Shown: positions 17,464 to 26,659, counted from the first letter of the stretch. The stretch is 64,000 nucleotides of DNA from Rossellomorea aquimaris (GCF_003315075.1 NZ_QNRJ01000002.1:340375-404374); one strand, 5' to 3'. Numbers and translations: made by a program. Notes: generated by a model from the letters alone, not told the origin.

Positions 17464-19302
17464 TTATTGAGACACCTTGCTCTTCTTTTCTGCTCTTTCA
17501 CGTTCATTCTTATCAAGAATCTTTTTACGAAGACGGATCGATTCAGGAGTTACCTCACAATACTCATCATCGTTTAGATATTCAAGAGATTCTTCTAAAG
17601 TCATGATTCTTGCCTTTTTAATGGTTACGGTTTGATCCTTGTTAGCCGAACGAACGTTTGTCGCTTGTTTAAGCTTTGTGATATTAACAGTAATATCATT
17701 TTCTCTTGTGTGTTCCCCAACGATCATTCCACCATAAATTTCTGTACCGGATTCAACGAAGATAATACCGCGATCTTCCACTTGCATGATTCCGTATTGT
17801 GATGCTTTCCCTGTTTCCATAGAAACAAGTACACCTTGACGACGTCCGCCAACGCGTCCTTTTTGCAGGGGCTGATAGCCGTCGAATGTGTGGTTGATGA
17901 TTCCATATCCACGAGTAAGAGTCATAAACTCCGTTGAATAACCGATTAATCCACGTGCAGGAACCATAAACATTAAACGGACCTGTCCGTTACCGTTGTT
18001 TACCATATCAAGCATTTCGCCTTTACGTTGACCAAGTGATTCGATTACCCCACCCATGTATTCTTCAGGGATGTCAATTTGAACACGTTCTACAGGCTCA
18101 CTCTTCACGCCATCGACTTCTTTGATGATAACCTGTGGTTTAGATACCTGTAATTCGTAGCCTTCACGACGCATGTTTTCAATAAGGATGGAAAGGTGAA
18201 GCTCACCACGACCTGAAACCGTCCATGCATCAGGTGAATCTGTCGGTTCAACACGTAAACTTACATCCGTTTGAAGCTGAGCCAATAAACGTTCTTCAAT
18301 TTTTCTTGAAGTAACAAATTTACCTTCTCTACCCGCAAATGGACTGTTGTTCACCAGGAATGTCATTTGAAGTGTAGGCTCGTCAATACGAAGAACAGGA
18401 AGTTGATCCTGATGTTCAACAGGACAAACCGTTTCACCGACATTAATATCTTCCATTCCGGAAACAGCGATTAAATCACCCGCTTTTGCTTCTTGGATTT
18501 CTTCACGTTTTAATCCGAAGAAACCGAAGATTTTTGTTACACGGAATTGTTTAACAGAGCCGTCAAGCTTCATTAATGCTACCTGTTGGCCAACCTTCAT
18601 TGTCCCTCTGAATACACGTCCGATTCCGATTCGACCAACGTAATCATTGTAATCGAGCAATGCAACTTGGAATTGCAGTGGATCTTCAGAGTTGTCTACT
18701 GGTGCAGGAATATGCTCAATGATCGACTCATATAGACACTGCATGTTTTCGTCTTGTTTTTCCGGATCCGGATCTGTACTTGCTGTACCGTTGATAGCTG
18801 AAGCATAGACAACCGGGAATTCAAGCTGTTCATCATTTGCATCCAGTTCAATGAATAATTCCAGAACTTCATCGATTACTTCTTCCGGACGTGCTGAAGG
18901 CTTGTCAATTTTATTTACAACTACGATAGGTGTAAGGTTTTGCTCAAGTGCTTTCTTAAGGACGAAACGAGTCTGAGGCATACAGCCTTCATACGCATCT
19001 ACTACTAGTAAAACACCATCTACCATTTTCATGATACGTTCAACTTCTCCACCGAAGTCAGCATGTCCTGGTGTATCAAGAATGTTGATACGAGAATCTT
19101 TATATTGAATCGCCGTATTTTTCGCTAAGATCGTAATACCGCGTTCTCTTTCCAAATCATTTGAATCCATCGCGCGTTCAGAAACTGTTTCATTTTCGCG
19201 GTAGATTCCAGATTGCTTTAAAAGCTCGTCTACTAATGTCGTTTTCCCGTGGTCAACGTGAGCAATAATAGCAATATTTCTAAGGTCATTTCTTAATTTC
19301 AT
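17464..19302 (-). CDS. typA: Ribosome-associated GTPase TypA/BipA
   Basis: 612 aa translational GTPase of the EF-G superfamily. The P-loop reads AHVDHGKTT near residues 15-22, then the switch region [16 protein letters not shown] and the guanine-specific NKID. EF-G-like domains II, III and V follow, then the BipA-specific C-terminal domain. It binds the ribosome in a factor site and supports 50S assembly and growth under stress and cold. Cotranscribed with ylaH. AGGAGTG precedes the ATG. The lysine-rich tail is typical of Bacillus TypA. Confidence 0.95.
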   Translation of the reverse strand: MKLRNDLRNIAIIAHVDHGKTTLVDELLKQSGIYRENETVSERAMDSNDLERERGITILAKNTAIQYKDSRINILDTPGHADFGGEVERIMKMVDGVLLVVDAYEGCMPQTRFVLKKALEQNLTPIVVVNKIDKPSARPEEVIDEVLELFIELDANDEQLEFPVVYASAINGTASTDPDPEKQDENMQCLYESIIEHIPAPVDNSEDPLQFQVALLDYNDYVGRIGIGRVFRGTMKVGQQVALMKLDGSVKQFRVTKIFGFFGLKREEIQEAKAGDLIAVSGMEDINVGETVCPVEHQDQLPVLRIDEPTLQMTFLVNNSPFAGREGKFVTSRKIEERLLAQLQTDVSLRVEPTDSPDAWTVSGRGELHLSILIENMRREGYELQVSKPQVIIKEVDGVKSEPVERVQIDIPEEYMGGVIESLGQRKGEMLDMVNNGNGQVRLMFMVPARGLIGYSTEFMTLTRGYGIINHTFDGYQPLQKGRVGGRRQGVLVSMETGKASQYGIMQVEDRGIIFVESGTEIYGGMIVGEHTRENDITVNITKLKQATNVRSANKDQTVTIKKARIMTLEESLEYLNDDEYCEVTPESIRLRKKILDKNERERAEKKSKVSQ

Positions 19303-19591
19303 ATTTCCACTCCTGAATATTGGATTTCTTTATACTATTAAAGATAATATATTTCAGTTCAACTAGACCATTATATCACAGCATATAGAAAAGCCCTAAT
19401 AAATATTTCATAAAGCCTTTTCTCCCCCCCTAAAAGTTTCCATAATAACTTCAATCACAACGAGTTACCTCTTTGTCTACTCTACCCATTGCACATTATC
19501 GAATTGATAGGTAAACTTTAATTGGAAGAGCTATTATGGTTTTAATCTAATGAGGAAAATGATTTTTTTCATTTTATTTGGAGGTTTTTTC
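19303..19591. other. typA-ylaF intergenic region
   Basis: About 290 bp without a gene. It must hold the typA promoter on the minus strand (a weak TTGAAC with TAGTAT-like -10 near 19340-19365) and holds the ylaF promoter at 19489-19517. Nothing else stands out. Confidence 0.5.
19489..19517 (+). promoter_or_regulatory. Promoter of ylaF
   Basis: TTGCAC, 17-bp spacer, TAAACT; 74 bp before the chosen TTG start. Confidence 0.55.
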
Positions 19592-19777
19592 TTGGGGAAT
19601 ATTAAATGGATTTTTGTATTATTTTCTATATTAGCGGCTGTTTCTCTAATGGGAATCGCAATTTCAATCAGTTTACAAAGCATCCTGCTTGCTATTGTCA
19701 GCTTCATTTTTCTATTTATAGTGATGGGATTCGGTTTCAAGACAAAGAAGAAATATCGTGATGAAGGACGATTGTAG
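19592..19777 (+). CDS. ylaF: YlaF family membrane protein (DUF5325)
   Basis: 61 aa with two hydrophobic helices and a basic tail (KTKKKYRDEGRL). I start it at the TTG at 19592, which has GGAGG seven bases upstream; the product then starts MGNIKWIFVLFSIL and has the usual YlaF length. An ATG at 19550 would add 14 residues but has no comparable site. Position between typA and the inositol monophosphatase gene agrees with YlaF. Function unknown. Confidence 0.8.
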   Translation: MGNIKWIFVLFSILAAVSLMGIAISISLQSILLAIVSFIFLFIVMGFGFKTKKKYRDEGRL

Positions 19778-19780
19778 ATT

Positions 19781-19825
19781 AAAAAGGGGAGACGAAGCAA
19801 TGAAATTGCCCGTCTCCCTTCTTTA
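19781..19825. terminator. Terminator between ylaF and suhB-like gene
   Basis: GGGAGACG and CGTCTCCC around a 16-nt loop, flanked by A and T tracts; serves both convergent genes. Confidence 0.8.
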
Positions 19826-20620
19826 TTTCTTTCGTTCAAGATAATCAGTCAAGATGGTTTGGTGCAGTCCGGGCTTTCCTACAAACAGCGAACTTTTATT
19901 CAACGGATTCAGGGGATCCCCATTAAGATCAGTTACAATTCCCCCAACCTCTTCAATCATAATTTTCCCGGCTGCAAAATCCCATGGAGCCAGGCGCATT
20001 GTTAAGTAAGCATCCAATCTACCTGAAGCGACATAAGCCAATTCAATGGCTGCCGATCCATAGGACCGTGTTCCCCTTACATCCTTCACGAGTGGTTCAA
20101 GAATTGTTCGGTCAATCCGTTTATTCTCAGTCACCCACAGTGCATTTAAAGCTACAATGGCATCTTGAACCGGAACTGGAACAAGCTCCGGCAGCTTCAC
20201 ATCATTCATATAAGCTCCGTGTCCTTTATTTGCAAAATACAGCTCATCATGGACGACATCATATATGTATCCCAATTTACCTTCTTCTCCATCATAGATG
20301 CCGATAGAGATGGCAAAATTTCGTTGTTGATGAACAAAATTCATCGTTCCATCGATTGGGTCGATTATCCACGTGATACCTGATAACTCCTTAAAGTCAT
20401 CGCCATATCCTTCTTCACCGAGGATTTGATGATCCGGGTACGTATTACGGATATTTTCAGTAAAGAAATGTTCTGTCGCTTCATCCATATCGGTTACCAA
20501 ATCGTTTCGATTCGACTTCGTCTTAATATTCAACTCTGTCTTGAATGATTGACGAATTCTTTCTCCGGCTTCCCGTATCCACGATCTAACATTGTGATCT
20601 AATTCCGTCCAATTTGTCAT
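19823..20620 (-). CDS. yktC: Inositol monophosphatase family protein (YktC)
   Basis: 265 aa, Mg-dependent phosphatase fold. Motifs present: DLVTDMDEATE, GEEGYGDDF, the signature WIIDPIDGTMNFVHQ with metal-binding Asp residues, and the C-terminal APWDFAAGKIMIEEVGG. Dephosphorylates myo-inositol phosphates or similar small sugar phosphates; true substrate unknown. GGAGG lies upstream of the ATG. Same neighbourhood as B. subtilis yktC. Confidence 0.92.
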   Translation of the reverse strand: MTNWTELDHNVRSWIREAGERIRQSFKTELNIKTKSNRNDLVTDMDEATEHFFTENIRNTYPDHQILGEEGYGDDFKELSGITWIIDPIDGTMNFVHQQRNFAISIGIYDGEEGKLGYIYDVVHDELYFANKGHGAYMNDVKLPELVPVPVQDAIVALNALWVTENKRIDRTILEPLVKDVRGTRSYGSAAIELAYVASGRLDAYLTMRLAPWDFAAGKIMIEEVGGIVTDLNGDPLNPLNKSSLFVGKPGLHQTILTDYLERKK

Positions 20621-20925
20621 TGATCATTAGCCTCCAATTTATGTAACGAAAATCTTATTACTAATATGGTCGTTTTCATTAAATACGACTCATAATCATC
20701 CTTTAAACAAGAGCCATAATTTACTACTACTCCCTTAGCTAAATAGCTTAATGGAAATGAAAGGCTGTTTCAAGTTATTCACCTTGTACTGCAGTATTAG
20801 ACTGATCCTAATCACAGGTCTTTATTAATACCCACAAAAAAGCGAACTCTCTATGCCTATGAGCTCGCCGTTCAACAGTTGAATTTTGACAATATACTTT
20901 ATACCCACTAGAAAGGATTAAAGCT
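20621..20925. other. Intergenic region upstream of yktC
   Basis: 305 bp. It carries the ykzI terminator at 20834-20868 and presumably the yktC promoter, for which I see only weak candidates (TTGAAA with TAAGCT near 20740-20770, minus strand). Nothing else found. Confidence 0.5.
20834..20868 (-). terminator. Terminator after ykzI
   Basis: On the minus strand GCGAGCTC, loop, GAGTTCGC (one G-U pair) and six T, about 60 nt after the ykzI stop. Confidence 0.8.
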
Positions 20926-21126
20926 TTATAAGGCCTTCATTTTCATTAATTCTTCCCGAATACTCATGAGTTTCTGTTTGGACTTGGTCTGGGTTTCTTT
21001 ATTCTTCATTTGAATTGCTTCGAACAATACAGCTAATTCATAATCCATTTCAAGTCTTAATACATTCATTCTTTGCTGCTGGACATCACGTTTTTTAGAA
21101 GTGTTCATTACTTGTTTCATGGCCAT
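20926..21126 (-). CDS. ykzI: YkzI family protein, function unknown
   Basis: 66 aa, charged and predicted mostly helical (QQQRMNVLRLEMDYELAVLF, then a Lys/Glu-rich tail). Length and position between yktC and yktB fit YkzI, whose role I do not know. I take the ATG that follows GGAAGGGG; another ATG two codons later is equally possible, and an ATG at 21147 would place the ribosome binding site inside the gene. Confidence 0.75.
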   Translation of the reverse strand: MAMKQVMNTSKKRDVQQQRMNVLRLEMDYELAVLFEAIQMKNKETQTKSKQKLMSIREELMKMKAL

Positions 21127-21299
21127 ACACCCCTTCCGAGTTTTCAATTTATCTGATTGTTCTGATAATATTTACTACATGTTATGAAGTATCATCCAAT
21201 CTTGTAACTAAAATGTGCAGTCACCCATAGATAAATCGATTCACTACAAGCTTGTACCTCATTATGTTAAGATATTGGTGGTTATAAGGAGGATACAAC

Positions 21300-21920
21300 A
21301 TGAAATTTAATGGTTTCACACAAGAAGATTTCCAAGTTTTCACGATTAATGGGTTAGAAGATCGAATGACTGCCATCCAAGAACAGATCAGACCCAAACT
21401 TGATTATTTAGGCGATCATTTCGCACCCACTTTAAGCGCATTAACAGGAACGGAGATGTTTTACCATGTGGCTAAACATGCACGTCGATCGGTAAACCCT
21501 CCTGATGATACCTGGGTTGCGTTCGCGAACAATAAACGGGGTTATAAAAAACATCCACATTTTCAGATAGGTTTATGGGAAACCCATGTTTTTATCTGGT
21601 TCGCTATGATCTATGAAGCCCCAAATAAAGTTGAATTCGGTAAAAAAGTTGAAGAAAATGCAGATAAGATAAGATCAATGATTCCTGGTCACTTTGTTTG
21701 GTCCGGAGATCATACAAAGCCGGATGCCACTCCTTTTTCTTCCATGTCACAAGATGAATTCATCGCTTTAAGTGAAAGAGTACAGAATGTTAAAAAAGCT
21801 GAACTTCTATGCGGACTTCATCTCGACCGGGATACAGCTGTCAAGCTGAATGGTGATGAATTCATCCAAGAAGTTAACAGTGCCTTTGAAACACTTTTAC
21901 CCCTTTATAAAATGAACTAA
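21300..21920 (+). CDS. yktB: YktB family protein (DUF1054, UPF0637)
   Basis: 206 aa soluble protein, matching the YktB/DUF1054 family in length and sequence ([20 protein letters not shown], then [29 protein letters not shown]). Structures in this family are known but the function is not. AAGGAGGA precedes the ATG. Monocistronic, with a terminator shared with yktA. Confidence 0.9.
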   Translation: MKFNGFTQEDFQVFTINGLEDRMTAIQEQIRPKLDYLGDHFAPTLSALTGTEMFYHVAKHARRSVNPPDDTWVAFANNKRGYKKHPHFQIGLWETHVFIWFAMIYEAPNKVEFGKKVEENADKIRSMIPGHFVWSGDHTKPDATPFSSMSQDEFIALSERVQNVKKAELLCGLHLDRDTAVKLNGDEFIQEVNSAFETLLPLYKMN

Positions 21921-21949
21921 ACCATATCACGGTTGGGAAAAATGCAGAA

Positions 21950-21979
21950 AGAACGACTGCCAAAAATGGCAGTCGTTCT
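21950..21979. terminator. Bidirectional terminator between yktB and yktA
   Basis: AGAACGACTGCC, 6-nt loop, GGCAGTCGTTCT: a 12-bp perfect stem between convergent genes. The T-tract is short on the plus side. Confidence 0.75.
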
Positions 21980-21985
21980 ATTCGT

Positions 21986-22258
21986 TTAGTTCATTGAAAT
22001 TTTGTCAGACTCCTGAAGCTCCTTCATCTTCTTTACTACACGATAGGAGGAATAGCCACTGGATTCTTCAAATTCATTGCATATTCTCTTTTCATCTGCT
22101 TTACCGGGAACGATTTCTTTAAAACGCTTATACCGATTCATAAGGTCATCTCTAGAGACACCTTTTTCATAAGCTTTCTCGATTGCTTCGAAAAAGGCAA
22201 TAACGTCGATGACTTCTTCTGTTGACCAGTCTATATCAAAAGGATATTGATATTCCAT
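21986..22258 (-). CDS. yktA: YktA family protein (UPF0223)
   Basis: 90 aa, acidic, helical. The N-terminal [20 protein letters not shown] and the [25 protein letters not shown] region are typical of UPF0223. Function unknown. It lies 31 nt downstream of the nitronate monooxygenase-like gene with no terminator between, so the two probably share a transcript here. Confidence 0.9.
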   Translation of the reverse strand: MEYQYPFDIDWSTEEVIDVIAFFEAIEKAYEKGVSRDDLMNRYKRFKEIVPGKADEKRICNEFEESSGYSSYRVVKKMKELQESDKISMN

Positions 22259-22289
22259 TGTTTACAACAACTCCTTGAATGATGATGTG

Positions 22290-23246
22290 TTAATTCCATT
22301 TCTTCCGGATGCCCTCTGCTTGAGAGATCATTCGTTGAATGAGATCTTTAACCGATGGGACGTCATTGATCAACCCCATCACTTGTCCTGCCCACGCAAA
22401 CCCTGCGTCTACTTCCCCATCGTAAATGTATCGTTTATTGGCTTCACCGCTTATGTATGCTTTTAATCCTTCATAGCCAGCGTTCGATGTTTCAGCAGCC
22501 AGTATCTGTTTGGTCCAAGAGTTTGAAATGGCCCTTGCCGGTGCCCCTAAAGATCGTTTGATGACTACTGTACCATTCTCGTCCCCTTCAATCAAGGTAC
22601 GCTTATAAACTTCAGAAGCATGTACACATTCCTTTGTAGCAATAAATCTCGTACCCATCTCAACTCCCTCTGCACCAAAGCTGAGACCAGCCATCAATCC
22701 CCTTCCGTCCCCAACGCCTCCGGAAGCAATGACCGGAATGGAAACGGCATCCACCACTCCGGGAATCAAGACGAATGTACCAATATCATCTTTCCCCAGG
22801 TGACCTCCTCCTTCTTGACCAACAACCATCACTGCATCCGCACCCAGCTCTTCCGCTTTGATTGCCTGCCTTTTCGAGGCGACCAATACAAGCTTAACTA
22901 TGTCCATTCCCTGGAGTTGCTGAAACAGGGGAGTCGGGTTCCCTCCAGTAACGGATACGACCGGCACCTTCTCTTCAATGGCAACGTCAACAAACTCGTT
23001 AAAAGGGCGTCCATGTTGACCTATGGCAAAATTCACCCCAAAAGGCTTATCTGTTAATGACCTTACCATTAGAATTTCTTCTCGTAACTGTTCAGGATTG
23101 TCTAAAGACATGGCAGTGATCTGGCCAAGTCCACCCGCATTCGACACCGCCGCTGCCAGCTCTGCATACGCCAGATGTGCAAGCCCTCCTTGTATAATTG
23201 GATATTGAATGTTTAATAACTCTGTTACCCTCGTATTCCAATTCAA
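22290..23246 (-). CDS. Nitronate monooxygenase / FabK-like flavoprotein
   Basis: 318 aa TIM-barrel FMN enzyme of the 2-nitropropane dioxygenase family. Motifs: PIIQGGLAHLAYAELAAAVSNAGGLGQI (N-terminal FMN binding), VGQEGGGHLG, IPVIASGGVGDGRG and EGVEMGTRFIATKE. Activities in the family include nitronate monooxygenase and enoyl-ACP reductase FabK; the short neighbourhood does not decide. The TTG at 23246 is seven bases after GGAGG; a GTG at 23264 would put that site inside the gene. B. subtilis has no such gene between yktA and speA. Confidence 0.85.
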   Translation of the reverse strand: MNWNTRVTELLNIQYPIIQGGLAHLAYAELAAAVSNAGGLGQITAMSLDNPEQLREEILMVRSLTDKPFGVNFAIGQHGRPFNEFVDVAIEEKVPVVSVTGGNPTPLFQQLQGMDIVKLVLVASKRQAIKAEELGADAVMVVGQEGGGHLGKDDIGTFVLIPGVVDAVSIPVIASGGVGDGRGLMAGLSFGAEGVEMGTRFIATKECVHASEVYKRTLIEGDENGTVVIKRSLGAPARAISNSWTKQILAAETSNAGYEGLKAYISGEANKRYIYDGEVDAGFAWAGQVMGLINDVPSVKDLIQRMISQAEGIRKKWN

Positions 23247-23533
23247 TTGAATCCCTCCATTCACTGAACTATTCTCGGTAAAGGGGGGAAAATCCTTTTC
23301 TTATTGGGAGTATTACAAAAAGAGAGGCTATAAAGCAGCATGATCTATGGCGGTAAAATAACAATGGATGGTCATATGCCACTATGCAAAGATTTTCTTA
23401 AGTGCTATAATTCATTTGTTTGTTGAAAATATAGTGAGAAAAGTTATGAAATCATGAGCAAGATCCTATATAATAATAACTTTAGCGTGGCTATTAAATT
23501 TGCTATTAAGAATTTAAAGAGGTGTTGAATGAA
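23247..23533. other. Intergenic region upstream of speA
   Basis: 287 bp between the divergent nitronate monooxygenase-like gene and speA. It contains an extended -10 promoter candidate at 23403-23411. No other feature recognised. Confidence 0.45.
23403..23411 (+). promoter_or_regulatory. Extended -10 promoter candidate for speA
   Basis: TGCTATAAT contains a TGn extension and a consensus TATAAT; the -35 is weak (TATGCA). It leaves a leader of about 115 nt before speA. Confidence 0.4.
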
Positions 23534-25003
23534 TTGTCTCAGAATGAAACGCCGTTATTTTCCGGCTTAATTGATCATAGTAAAAAAAATCCCGTCCAAT
23601 TTCACATTCCCGGTCATAAAAAAGGTGCAGGTATGGATCCTGAGTTTAAGGATTTTATTGGAGAAAATGCCCTTTCCATCGATTTGATTAACATTGGTCC
23701 TTTAGATGATTTACATCAGCCTAAGGGGATGATAAAAGAAGCTCAGGACCTTGCAGCCGAAGCGTTTGGTGCCGATCATACCTTCTTCTCTGTACAAGGA
23801 ACGAGTGGTGCCATCATGACCATGGTCATGAGTGTATGTGGCCCTGGAGATAAGATCATTGTTCCCAGGAACGTCCATAAATCCGTCATGTCTGCCATTG
23901 TATTCTCAGGAGCCACTCCGATCTTTATCCACCCGGATATTGATGAAGACCTGGGTATCTCTCACGGAATCACAACAGATGCCGTAGCAAAAGCATTGGA
24001 ACAAAACCCGGATGCCAAAGGTGTTCTGGTCATCAATCCTACTTATTTCGGAATTTCGGCAGATCTCAAAAAGATTGTAGAAATTGCTCACTCGTATAAT
24101 GTTCCAGTACTTGTGGATGAAGCTCATGGCGTTCATATACATTTCCATGACGAGCTCCCCCTTTCAGCAATGCAGGCAGGTGCAGATTTAGCGGCTACCA
24201 GCGTACACAAACTTGGCGGCTCTATGACTCAGAGCTCTGTCCTTAATATGAAAGAAGGGCTTGTTTCATCGAAACGGGTACAAACGATTTTAAGTATGTT
24301 GACGACCACTTCGACTTCCTACTTATTACTGGCTTCCCTCGATGTTGCCAGAAAACGTCTGGCCACCGAAGGTCGTGAGCTCATCACCAAGACGATTGAA
24401 CTGTCACAGGATATGAGAAGACAGATCAACGAAATTGACGGTTTATACTGTGTAGGAAAAGAGATCCTCGGAACGAAAGCCACCTATGCCTATGATCCGA
24501 CAAAGTTGATTGTGTCAGTGAAAGATTTAGGGATCAGTGGATTTGATGCTGAGAAGTGGCTGCGGGAAGCTCATAACATTGAGGTTGAGATGTCTGATCT
24601 TTATAACATCCTTTGCATCATCACTCCTGGTGACACCGAGGTTGAGGGAAATCAGTTGGTCATGGCTTTAAAAGAGCTTGTCACGAGTCTCAAGAAACAG
24701 GGAGAAATGATACCTGTTAAAGTCATGCTCCCTGATATACCTGTTCTCTCCATTACTCCCCGGGATGCTTTTTACGCAGATACCGAGGTCATTCCGATTG
24801 ATGAATCCGTCGGGAGGACAATCGCTGAATTCATTATGGTTTATCCTCCGGGAATTCCGATTTTCATTCCTGGTGAAATCATCACACAGGAAAACATCAA
24901 CTATATTAAAACCAATATAGAAGCAGGTCTTCCTGTACAGGGACCTGAAGATTATGATTTACGTCACTTGAGAGTCATTAAAGAGCATAGAGCGATCAGG
25001 TAA
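23534..25003 (+). CDS. speA: Arginine decarboxylase (SpeA; Orn/Lys/Arg decarboxylase class I)
   Basis: 489 aa PLP enzyme; in B. subtilis SpeA makes agmatine from arginine for polyamine synthesis. Motifs: HIPGHKKGAGMDPEF, SVQGTSGAIMTMVMSV, VDEAHGVHIHFH and the PLP lysine in TSVHKLGGSMTQ. The C-terminal YPPGIPIFIPGE is conserved. The TTG at 23534 gives MSQNETPL, aligning with SpeA, with GAGGTG nine bases upstream; a GTG at 23522 is an alternative. Close to slp and pdhD as in B. subtilis. Lysine specificity cannot be excluded. Confidence 0.9.
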   Translation: MSQNETPLFSGLIDHSKKNPVQFHIPGHKKGAGMDPEFKDFIGENALSIDLINIGPLDDLHQPKGMIKEAQDLAAEAFGADHTFFSVQGTSGAIMTMVMSVCGPGDKIIVPRNVHKSVMSAIVFSGATPIFIHPDIDEDLGISHGITTDAVAKALEQNPDAKGVLVINPTYFGISADLKKIVEIAHSYNVPVLVDEAHGVHIHFHDELPLSAMQAGADLAATSVHKLGGSMTQSSVLNMKEGLVSSKRVQTILSMLTTTSTSYLLLASLDVARKRLATEGRELITKTIELSQDMRRQINEIDGLYCVGKEILGTKATYAYDPTKLIVSVKDLGISGFDAEKWLREAHNIEVEMSDLYNILCIITPGDTEVEGNQLVMALKELVTSLKKQGEMIPVKVMLPDIPVLSITPRDAFYADTEVIPIDESVGRTIAEFIMVYPPGIPIFIPGEIITQENINYIKTNIEAGLPVQGPEDYDLRHLRVIKEHRAIR

Positions 25004-25005
25004 CA

Positions 25006-25045
25006 AAAAAAGGATGAAGAAGGCCCCACCCTTCTTCATCCTTTT
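25006..25045. terminator. Bidirectional terminator of speA and SR1
   Basis: AAAAAGGATGAAGAAGG, 6-nt loop, CCTTCTTCATCCTTTT. The T-tract on the minus strand has seven T, so it ends the SR1 RNA as well as speA. Confidence 0.92.
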
Positions 25046-25098
25046 ATTTATAAGAACCCCTTTAAGACAATTACACTCCCTGCTCCCCTTGGCAGGTA

Positions 25099-25218
25099 TC
25101 AGTCGTCTAATTCTTTATCGTCGTTGCAATCACAGCAGTTAGAGAATAAAACAGAAACCTTCTCATCCTCATAGTGATCGATAGTGATAAGGCATGATTG
25201 ACATACAATTGTTCCCAT
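25099..25218 (-). CDS. sr1P: SR1P, GapA-binding peptide encoded by SR1
   Basis: 39 aa. Starts MGTIVCQSC and contains IDHYEDEKVSVLF followed by a second Cys cluster NCCDC and an acidic end, the layout of SR1P. In B. subtilis SR1P binds GapA, stabilises gapA mRNA and promotes the interaction of GapA with RNase J1. AAGGAGAGG lies upstream of the ATG. Five Cys residues suggest metal binding. It is short and easily missed by gene callers. Identification is from sequence memory plus location. Confidence 0.9.
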   Translation of the reverse strand: MGTIVCQSCLITIDHYEDEKVSVLFSNCCDCNDDKELDD

Positions 25219-25246
25219 CTTTTTTCCTCTCCTTCACGTTGTTTTT

Positions 25247-25260
25247 TGTAAACGCTTTAT
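25247..25260. promoter_or_regulatory. cre-like site at the SR1 start
   Basis: TGTAAACGCTTTAT matches the cre consensus at 13 of 14 positions, just after the predicted transcription start. Binding of CcpA here would act as a roadblock. Confidence 0.5.
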
Positions 25261-25273
25261 CTTATCTGTTTCT

Positions 25274-25302
25274 ATAATAATATAACACATTTAAAATATC
25301 AA
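25274..25302 (-). promoter_or_regulatory. SR1 promoter
   Basis: On the minus strand TTGATA, 17-bp spacer, TATTAT. One CcpN operator abuts the -10 within the spacer and the other is upstream of the -35. Confidence 0.75.
25279..25289 (-). promoter_or_regulatory. CcpN operator, spacer/-10 site of SR1
   Basis: On the minus strand TGTGTTATATT, a perfect match to the CcpN consensus TRTGHYATAYW. Confidence 0.75.
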
Positions 25303-25310
25303 GCCTAATT

Positions 25311-25321
25311 TGTATAACATA
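25311..25321 (-). promoter_or_regulatory. CcpN operator upstream of the SR1 -35
   Basis: On the minus strand TATGTTATACA, a perfect match to TRTGHYATAYW, 32 bp from the first operator (three helical turns). Confidence 0.75.
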
Positions 25322-25451
25322 TTTAACTTTTTATCCTCTCAATCAATCATACTATTAAACATTAAACTATATGTAAGTGTTTTCATTATCATACCTGATT
25401 TTTAAGTGATTTTTTTGCTCAACTGCCTTTGGACGGGGAAGAAAAACAAAT

Positions 25452-25491
25452 AAAAAAAGATGCGCGAAAGAAGGGCTTCTTTCACGCATCT
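25452..25491 (-). terminator. Terminator after the polysaccharide deacetylase gene
   Basis: On the minus strand AGATGCGTGAAAGAAG, CC, CTTCTTTCGCGCATCT (one G-U pair), then a T-tract; 9 nt past the stop. Confidence 0.9.
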
Positions 25492-25499
25492 CATTAGCA

Positions 25500-26339
25500 T
25501 TATTCAACGGTCTTTATTCTATTTGGATCCAAGGTTTCATACCCCTTATCCCGCAGGCCCTTTACAATATCGGATAAACCCTCGCTCGTCCACGTGCGAT
25601 CATGCATGAGCAGGTTTGCCCCATCATTCAGGTAAGGGCTATTAACCATAATATCGATGATTGCTTCTTTGTTCTGATATTGCTTTTCCCAATCATATCC
25701 GTATGTCCAGTTCATTAGTGACATCTTTTCTTCTGCTGCTACTTGTCGGCTATAGTCAGTATTCTGACCAAATGGAGCCCTGAAGAATTTAGGTCGTTCC
25801 CCAATGATGGATTCAATAAGATCATTCAGCGACACAATTTCTTCTTTTTGTTTTTCAGGAGAGATTTCTTTCAGACTGCTGTGACTAAATGTGTGATTAC
25901 CAATCGCAAATCCCATATCATGAATCTTTTTTAAAGTCTCTTTTTCTTCTGGTGTATCAAGAAAATGACCATTAACAAAGAAGATAGCCGGAGCATTCAG
26001 TGCTTTGAGATCATTTGCCATCTGTAAGGCATGTTGATCCGGTGCATCATCGATCGTAAGGAGGACCACTTTTGGATTTGCATCACCTATAGGATTAATG
26101 CTCCAATTGTTTTCATTGATCGTATAATCCTTTGATTGAACTGCCTCTTCTGAGGGCTCAGATGTTTCTTCTTGCTCAGTATCATTTTTTGGTGAAGCGC
26201 TACCCTCACTTGTCTTCTTGTTCTCTTTATCCACTTCAGACTGTTCAGGCTTCTTGGCTTCTTCATTGGTGGTTGTTGATTCACTCGAGCATGCTGTTAA
26301 TAGTAGTAGGGTTAATCCAGTTGCTAAAATCTTTTTCAT
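25500..26339 (-). CDS. Polysaccharide deacetylase-family lipoprotein
   Basis: 279 aa. Lipobox LTAC with Cys17, then an acidic Ser/Glu/Lys-rich linker (about 20-75), then a NodB/CE4 domain: LTIDDAPD (motif 1; catalytic base and metal Asp), NHTFSHSSL (metal His pair), RAPFGQN (motif 3), NWTYGYDW and LLMHD. It probably deacetylates a cell-wall or surface polysaccharide outside the membrane. The chosen ATG follows AAAGGTG; a GTG three codons earlier lies in that site. The upstream 84-aa membrane protein gene may be cotranscribed. No equivalent between speA and slp in B. subtilis. Confidence 0.88.
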   Translation of the reverse strand: MKKILATGLTLLLLTACSSESTTTNEEAKKPEQSEVDKENKKTSEGSASPKNDTEQEETSEPSEEAVQSKDYTINENNWSINPIGDANPKVVLLTIDDAPDQHALQMANDLKALNAPAIFFVNGHFLDTPEEKETLKKIHDMGFAIGNHTFSHSSLKEISPEKQKEEIVSLNDLIESIIGERPKFFRAPFGQNTDYSRQVAAEEKMSLMNWTYGYDWEKQYQNKEAIIDIMVNSPYLNDGANLLMHDRTWTSEGLSDIVKGLRDKGYETLDPNRIKTVE

Positions 26340-26404
26340 GTCAATCACCTTTCCGTATTCACTTTGAATATTTTAACATATTTTTAAGCGAATCTGGGAA
26401 AGAA

Positions 26405-26659
26405 TTAAAATATTTCCAGTATATTTTCAAATACAACTTTAAAGGCAAAAAAGCATGTTAAACTGAACGACGTAATAAACAAGGTCAACTTTCTTGACTG
26501 AACGATTTTCTTCGCAGCAATAAACGCCAAGTAAAAAAATATAACAAACATGATCCACTTATATCCTAAATGATCCTTATCGGACATCCATTCAGCTATA
26601 TAAAAAACACTCCATAAAATCATTTGTACCAAAAAAGCAATATACGATTTCATGTTCAT
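26405..26659 (-). CDS. Small membrane protein, function unknown
   Basis: 84 aa with three hydrophobic segments (about 5-23, 34-49, 59-80) separated by short charged loops (EWMSDKDHLGYKW, KKIVQSRK). I recognise no family. AAAGGATG precedes the start. It is on the same strand 65 nt before the deacetylase lipoprotein with no terminator between, so they may form an operon. Confidence 0.65.
   Translation of the reverse strand: MNMKSYIAFLVQMILWSVFYIAEWMSDKDHLGYKWIMFVIFFYLAFIAAKKIVQSRKLTLFITSFSLTCFFAFKVVFENILEIF

Larger units (their letters stand above)
25006..25267 (-). ncRNA. sr1: SR1 dual-function RNA
   Basis: Transcript of about 260 nt inferred from the promoter at 25274-25302 to the shared terminator. 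It encodes SR1P. In B. subtilis SR1 (205 nt, between pdhD and speA) base-pairs with ahrC mRNA and is repressed mainly by CcpN and weakly by CcpA. Here the location, the peptide, two perfect CcpN operators and a near-consensus cre are all present. The base-pairing region was not checked against an ahrC sequence, which is outside the window. Confidence 0.85.
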
